Positions 6,944 to 8,778 of a stretch of DNA of 8,778 nt are shown here, in pieces; the stretch's first letter is position 1; the number at the start of each line of letters is the position of its first letter. A program made the position numbers and the translations under genes. The notes below the pieces were generated by a model. The model ran no database searches, was not told the origin of the DNA, and worked only from the letters and a program-made list of their open reading frames with translations. The DNA comes from Deferribacteraceae bacterium (GTDB lineage Bacteria; Chrysiogenota; Deferribacteres; Deferribacterales; JAISNW01): NCBI GenBank assembly GCA_031278965.1, contig JAITJJ010000227.1, forward strand, positions 1 through 8,778. Direction: 5' to 3'.

Positions 6944-7934
6944 ATATTACGCCATCCAACTTTTCATCAGCCTCACTCAAGGCGACATTTATTGATGCTA
7001 TAGCAACCTCAAGCTCGCTGTCGTCCGGTTCTCGTGTGGTAAGCCTCTGCAGCCAGAGCCCCGGAGCTATCAGAAGTTTTACAAAGATATTGTTTTTAAA
7101 ACGGGCGGAGAACTTTAATACTTCATAGCTAACCCCTGCAATCAGGGGGAGAAGAACTATTCTGGATGAAAGTTTTATAATGAAAGCGGAATCTTTTGGA
7201 ATCAGCGAAAATATAATAATCGCTACAATCATAACGATTAAAAGGAAACTTGTGCCGCAGCGGGGGTGAAAACGGCTCATCCCGCGGGCGTTTTCCACCG
7301 TGAGAGCAAGCCCCGCCTCGTAGGTGAATATAGATTTATGCTCCGCTCCGTGATATTCGAAAACCCGCTGAATATCTTTCATGCGGGATATTATTATAAT
7401 ATAGGCAAGGAAGAAGATAACGCGGATTACTCCGTCCACAGCGTTATAAACCAGAAAAGATCCCTCTATCAGAGGGAAAAATCTTTTCAAAAACTCCGTT
7501 ATCCAGAGGGGAGCGAAGACAAAGAGCAAAACCCCTAAGACAAGCCCAAAAAGGAGACCGAAAAAGGACTGACTTTTTGTTATCTTTTCATCTTCATTGC
7601 CGGATTGCTCGGCACTGAAATTTAACGCTTTTATCCCAAGCACCAACGCGTCGTAGAGCCCCACCATACCGCGAAAGATCGGTTTTTTAAAGAGTTTGCT
7701 GTGGTCTATCCCGATATTCTGGCGGCGCACTGCAATCTCCCCGTCTTTTCTGCGGACAGCTATGGCAAAAGAGCCGGGAGCGCGCATCATGACCCCTTCA
7801 ATAACGGCTTGACCGCCGATATTTTGGGAGGGACGTCCCCTATTTCCAACTTCCCCTTCCTCTGCAGTAAGGCTGCCGCAAAAATTAAAACCTTTATTCA
7901 ATTTCAAAACTTTTCCATTTAAACATATTTTCAC
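6936..7934 (-). CDS. DUF1385 (YqhQ-like) integral membrane protein
   Basis: This is a conserved inner-membrane protein of unknown biochemical role, the family of Bacillus subtilis YqhQ. Taking GTG at 7934 as start gives 332 residues. Conserved blocks are GGQAVIEGVMMRAP (40-53), FRGMVGLYDALVLGIKAL (87-104), YHGAEHKSIFTYE (194-206), SRFHPRCGTSFLL (220-232) and the C-terminal APGLWLQRLTTREP (290-303). Hydrophobic spans lie near 123-145, 170-183, 228-245 and 257-272. The His, Glu and Cys residues in the soluble motifs could suggest metal binding or an enzyme site, but that is only a guess. The start is uncertain. TTG at 7940 is in frame, but GGA at 7946-7944 is better spaced from GTG7934 (9 bases versus 3). 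It is the first gene after the promoter at 7966-7994 and overlaps prfA by 8 bases. DUF1385 beside prfA/prmC is a recurrent bacterial arrangement (known from memory). Confidence 0.9.
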   Translation of the reverse strand: MKICLNGKVLKLNKGFNFCGSLTAEEGEVGNRGRPSQNIGGQAVIEGVMMRAPGSFAIAVRRKDGEIAVRRQNIGIDHSKLFKKPIFRGMVGLYDALVLGIKALNFSAEQSGNEDEKITKSQSFFGLLFGLVLGVLLFVFAPLWITEFLKRFFPLIEGSFLVYNAVDGVIRVIFFLAYIIIISRMKDIQRVFEYHGAEHKSIFTYEAGLALTVENARGMSRFHPRCGTSFLLIVMIVAIIIFSLIPKDSAFIIKLSSRIVLLPLIAGVSYEVLKFSARFKNNIFVKLLIAPGLWLQRLTTREPDDSELEVAIASINVALSEADEKLDGVIYV

Positions 7935-7965
7935 TTTCAACTGTCCGGAAGTTTAACGAAGCCGC

Positions 7966-7994
7966 ATTTTATTTACTAGCTCTGATAAAGTCAA
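7966..7994 (-). promoter_or_regulatory. Sigma70-type promoter of the DUF1385-prfA-prmC-murA-hisG-bamA operon
   Basis: On the minus strand TTGACT (7994-7989, 5 of 6 matches) is followed by a 17-base spacer and TAAAAT (7971-7966, 5 of 6 matches). The predicted transcription start is near 7959, giving a leader of only about 20-25 bases before the DUF1385 start. Nothing in this leader suggests a riboswitch or attenuator. Confidence 0.75.
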
Positions 7995-8215
7995 CGTATT
8001 ATTTCATTATTTATAATCCTCTTAATTTATCTTAAATTTCCGTTAAAATTCCTGCCCGTTATTAAAGTTTCCGGGTACAAGATTTGTTAGACAGGGATTT
8101 GTTTATTTTCTTGTTTTTTTAACACATGCTCCGCAATAACTGCAAAGGGCTATTATATATGCCGCACGATTAAGGCAGCGGTTTATACGGGTGAATTATG
8201 GGGGGATTTTTCCGC
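7995..8215. other. Gene-free spacer between two minus-strand operons
   Basis: About 220 bases lie between the oxidase-side terminator and the operon promoter. The stretch is AT-rich and without a coding frame I can support. It contains an 8-base direct repeat GATTTGTT (8081-8088 and 8096-8103, 15 bases apart) and a weak CCGC/GCGG hairpin near 8162-8182. Neither is assignable to a known regulator. It resembles no tRNA or known riboswitch. Confidence 0.5.
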
Positions 8216-8246
8216 AAAAAAAGAGGGAGATCATTTAATCTCCCTC
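8216..8246 (-). terminator. Strong intrinsic terminator of the cytochrome operon
   Basis: On the minus strand a perfect 9-bp stem GAGGGAGAT / ATCTCCCTC (8246-8238 with 8231-8223) encloses a 6-base loop and is followed at once by seven T residues (8222-8216). It begins 26 bases after the stop of the 62-residue membrane protein gene. It separates this transcript from the DUF1385 operon, which has its own promoter. Confidence 0.93.
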
Positions 8247-8272
8247 CCGTAAGATCAAGTTAACTGAATACC

Positions 8273-8461
8273 CTATTGACCAGCTATGGAGGCATGGTAT
8301 TCCAGAGCCTGTGACCAGCCTGAAAGTTCAGGAGTAAAGAAATAGATGTATAATACCCCGAACACAATTAAGCCTATGAACAGGATCAGCCACCCGGTCG
8401 GGAGCTTGTCAGCTGTTTCCGGGTTTACAAATTTTTCAAAATCATCATATTCTTCAGCCAT
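8273..8461 (-). CDS. 62-residue single-span membrane protein, likely FixP_N/CcoQ-like cbb3 oxidase component
   Basis: The protein has an acidic N-terminus (MAEEYDDFEKF), then KLPTGW, one membrane span at about residues 23-42 and TPELSGWSQ after it. The order of a short acidic head, LPxxW, one hydrophobic helix and a segment ending in a Gly-Trp pair resembles the N-terminal anchor (FixP_N) of CcoP, subunit III of cbb3-type cytochrome c oxidases. Here the anchor is a free small protein, with the haem-binding domain encoded by the preceding gene or elsewhere. The alternative is CcoQ, the small assembly subunit. The ATG at 8461 lies 2 bases after the stop of the cytochrome gene and has a strong ribosome binding site. 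A strong terminator follows, so it is the last gene of its transcript. The membrane-protein call is firm; the oxidase role is inferred from resemblance and context. Confidence 0.75.
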   Translation of the reverse strand: MAEEYDDFEKFVNPETADKLPTGWLILFIGLIVFGVLYIYFFTPELSGWSQALEYHASIAGQ

Positions 8462-8463
8462 GA

Positions 8464-8778
8464 TTATCTCCTTTCAAGGGATTCGATATACAGAATGAGG
8501 GAGTCAATCTGTTCCGACGACAATACGTTTCCGTAAGGCGGCATAAGCTGCGGCAAGCCGTTGAAGATCTGAACAAACATATCTTCGGGTTCATAGCCGA
8601 GGGATCTGGCAGTGCGCAGATCCACAGTGGAGATACCTTCAGTTTGCTTCCCCTGCGAACCTCTGCCGTCAGCACCGTGGCAGCCTGCACATTCATTGAC
8701 ATAGATCCCTTCGCCTTCAGCGACGTTGCCTCTTTTGCCTTTATTGAGGAAATTCTTGTAATCCTCAACTGTGCCTTC
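8464..8778 (-). CDS. c-type cytochrome, C-terminal part (5' end outside window)
   Basis: The frame is open from the window edge to TAA at 8466-8464, giving 104 residues of a longer protein. It contains one haem c site, CAGCH (8691-8677), in the context NECAGCHGADGRGSQG, typical of class I cytochromes c. Met79 of the visible part, in GLPQLMPPYG, is the likely second axial iron ligand. A final helix (SSEQIDSLILYIESLE) closes the fold. Haem is attached outside the cytoplasmic membrane, so the domain should be periplasmic. The N-terminus is missing, so it cannot be decided whether this is a stand-alone monohaem cytochrome, the last domain of a dihaem CcoP-like protein or a cytochrome domain fused to CcoO. 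The next gene is a membrane protein like a cbb3 oxidase anchor, 2 bases downstream, which favours a role in a terminal oxidase. Confidence 0.9.
   Translation of the reverse strand, partial: EGTVEDYKNFLNKGKRGNVAEGEGIYVNECAGCHGADGRGSQGKQTEGISTVDLRTARSLGYEPEDMFVQIFNGLPQLMPPYGNVLSSEQIDSLILYIESLERR
8468..8472 (-). promoter_or_regulatory. Strong ribosome binding site of the small membrane protein gene
   Basis: AGGAG on the minus strand lies 6 bases before the ATG at 8461 and inside the last codons of the cytochrome gene. This fixes the start and suggests tight co-translation. It is the best-matching binding site seen in the window; those of the DUF1385-bamA operon are weak. Confidence 0.85.

Noticed and set aside
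8454..8768. Minus-strand 104-codon frame rich in Ser, Arg and Cys overlapping the cytochrome gene
   Set aside because: It is an out-of-frame shadow. The adjacent frame encodes CAGCH, an axial-Met motif and a normal C-terminal helix, and runs through the window edge.

Overview
The window looks like chromosomal DNA from a Gram-negative (diderm) respiring bacterium. An Omp85/BamA outer-membrane assembly protein, a lipoprotein signal peptide and c-type cytochrome genes point this way. The order DUF1385 - prfA - prmC - murA - hisG is one I recall from Deferribacterota (Denitrovibrio/Geovibrio-like genomes) and some other deep lineages. The Deferribacterota assignment is memory-based inference and was not tested. 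Nearly all genes are on the minus strand; the only plus-strand gene is a transposase tail at the left edge.

Layout, left to right. (1) Positions 1-222 hold the C-terminal end of an IS630-family DDE transposase (plus strand). Its element end runs into a minus-strand lipoprotein gene, which keeps its signal peptide and lipobox but is cut off inside what looks like its first surface domain. (2) About 445-894 is very AT-rich with no supportable gene. It holds a weak candidate promoter for the broken lipoprotein gene and one short palindrome. (3) Positions 895-7940 form one tight minus-strand operon. In transcription order it encodes a DUF1385 membrane protein, release factor 1 (prfA), the methyltransferase that modifies release-factor glutamine (prmC), UDP-GlcNAc enolpyruvyl transferase (murA), short-form ATP phosphoribosyltransferase (hisG) and BamA. 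Junctions run from an 8-base overlap to 8-base gaps. A clear sigma70-type promoter (TTGACT - 17 - TAAAAT) lies just upstream of DUF1385. (4) About 7995-8215 is a gene-free spacer. (5) At 8216-8246 a strong intrinsic terminator ends a second minus-strand transcript. That transcript ends with a c-type cytochrome gene (partial, running off the right edge) and a 62-residue single-span membrane protein resembling the membrane anchor of cbb3 oxidase subunit III.

How the genes work together: PrmC methylates the GGQ glutamine of the release factor encoded next to it, a classic functional pair. MurA commits UDP-GlcNAc to peptidoglycan, BamA inserts outer-membrane proteins, and HisG starts histidine synthesis; these three share transcription rather than a pathway. 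The cytochrome and small membrane protein are probably part of a terminal oxidase cluster mostly outside the window.

I found no CRISPR array, tRNA, rRNA, phage module or clearly new system. The most interesting points are the insertion that broke the lipoprotein gene, the apparently split CcoP-type anchor, and bamA at the tail of a prfA/murA/hisG operon.
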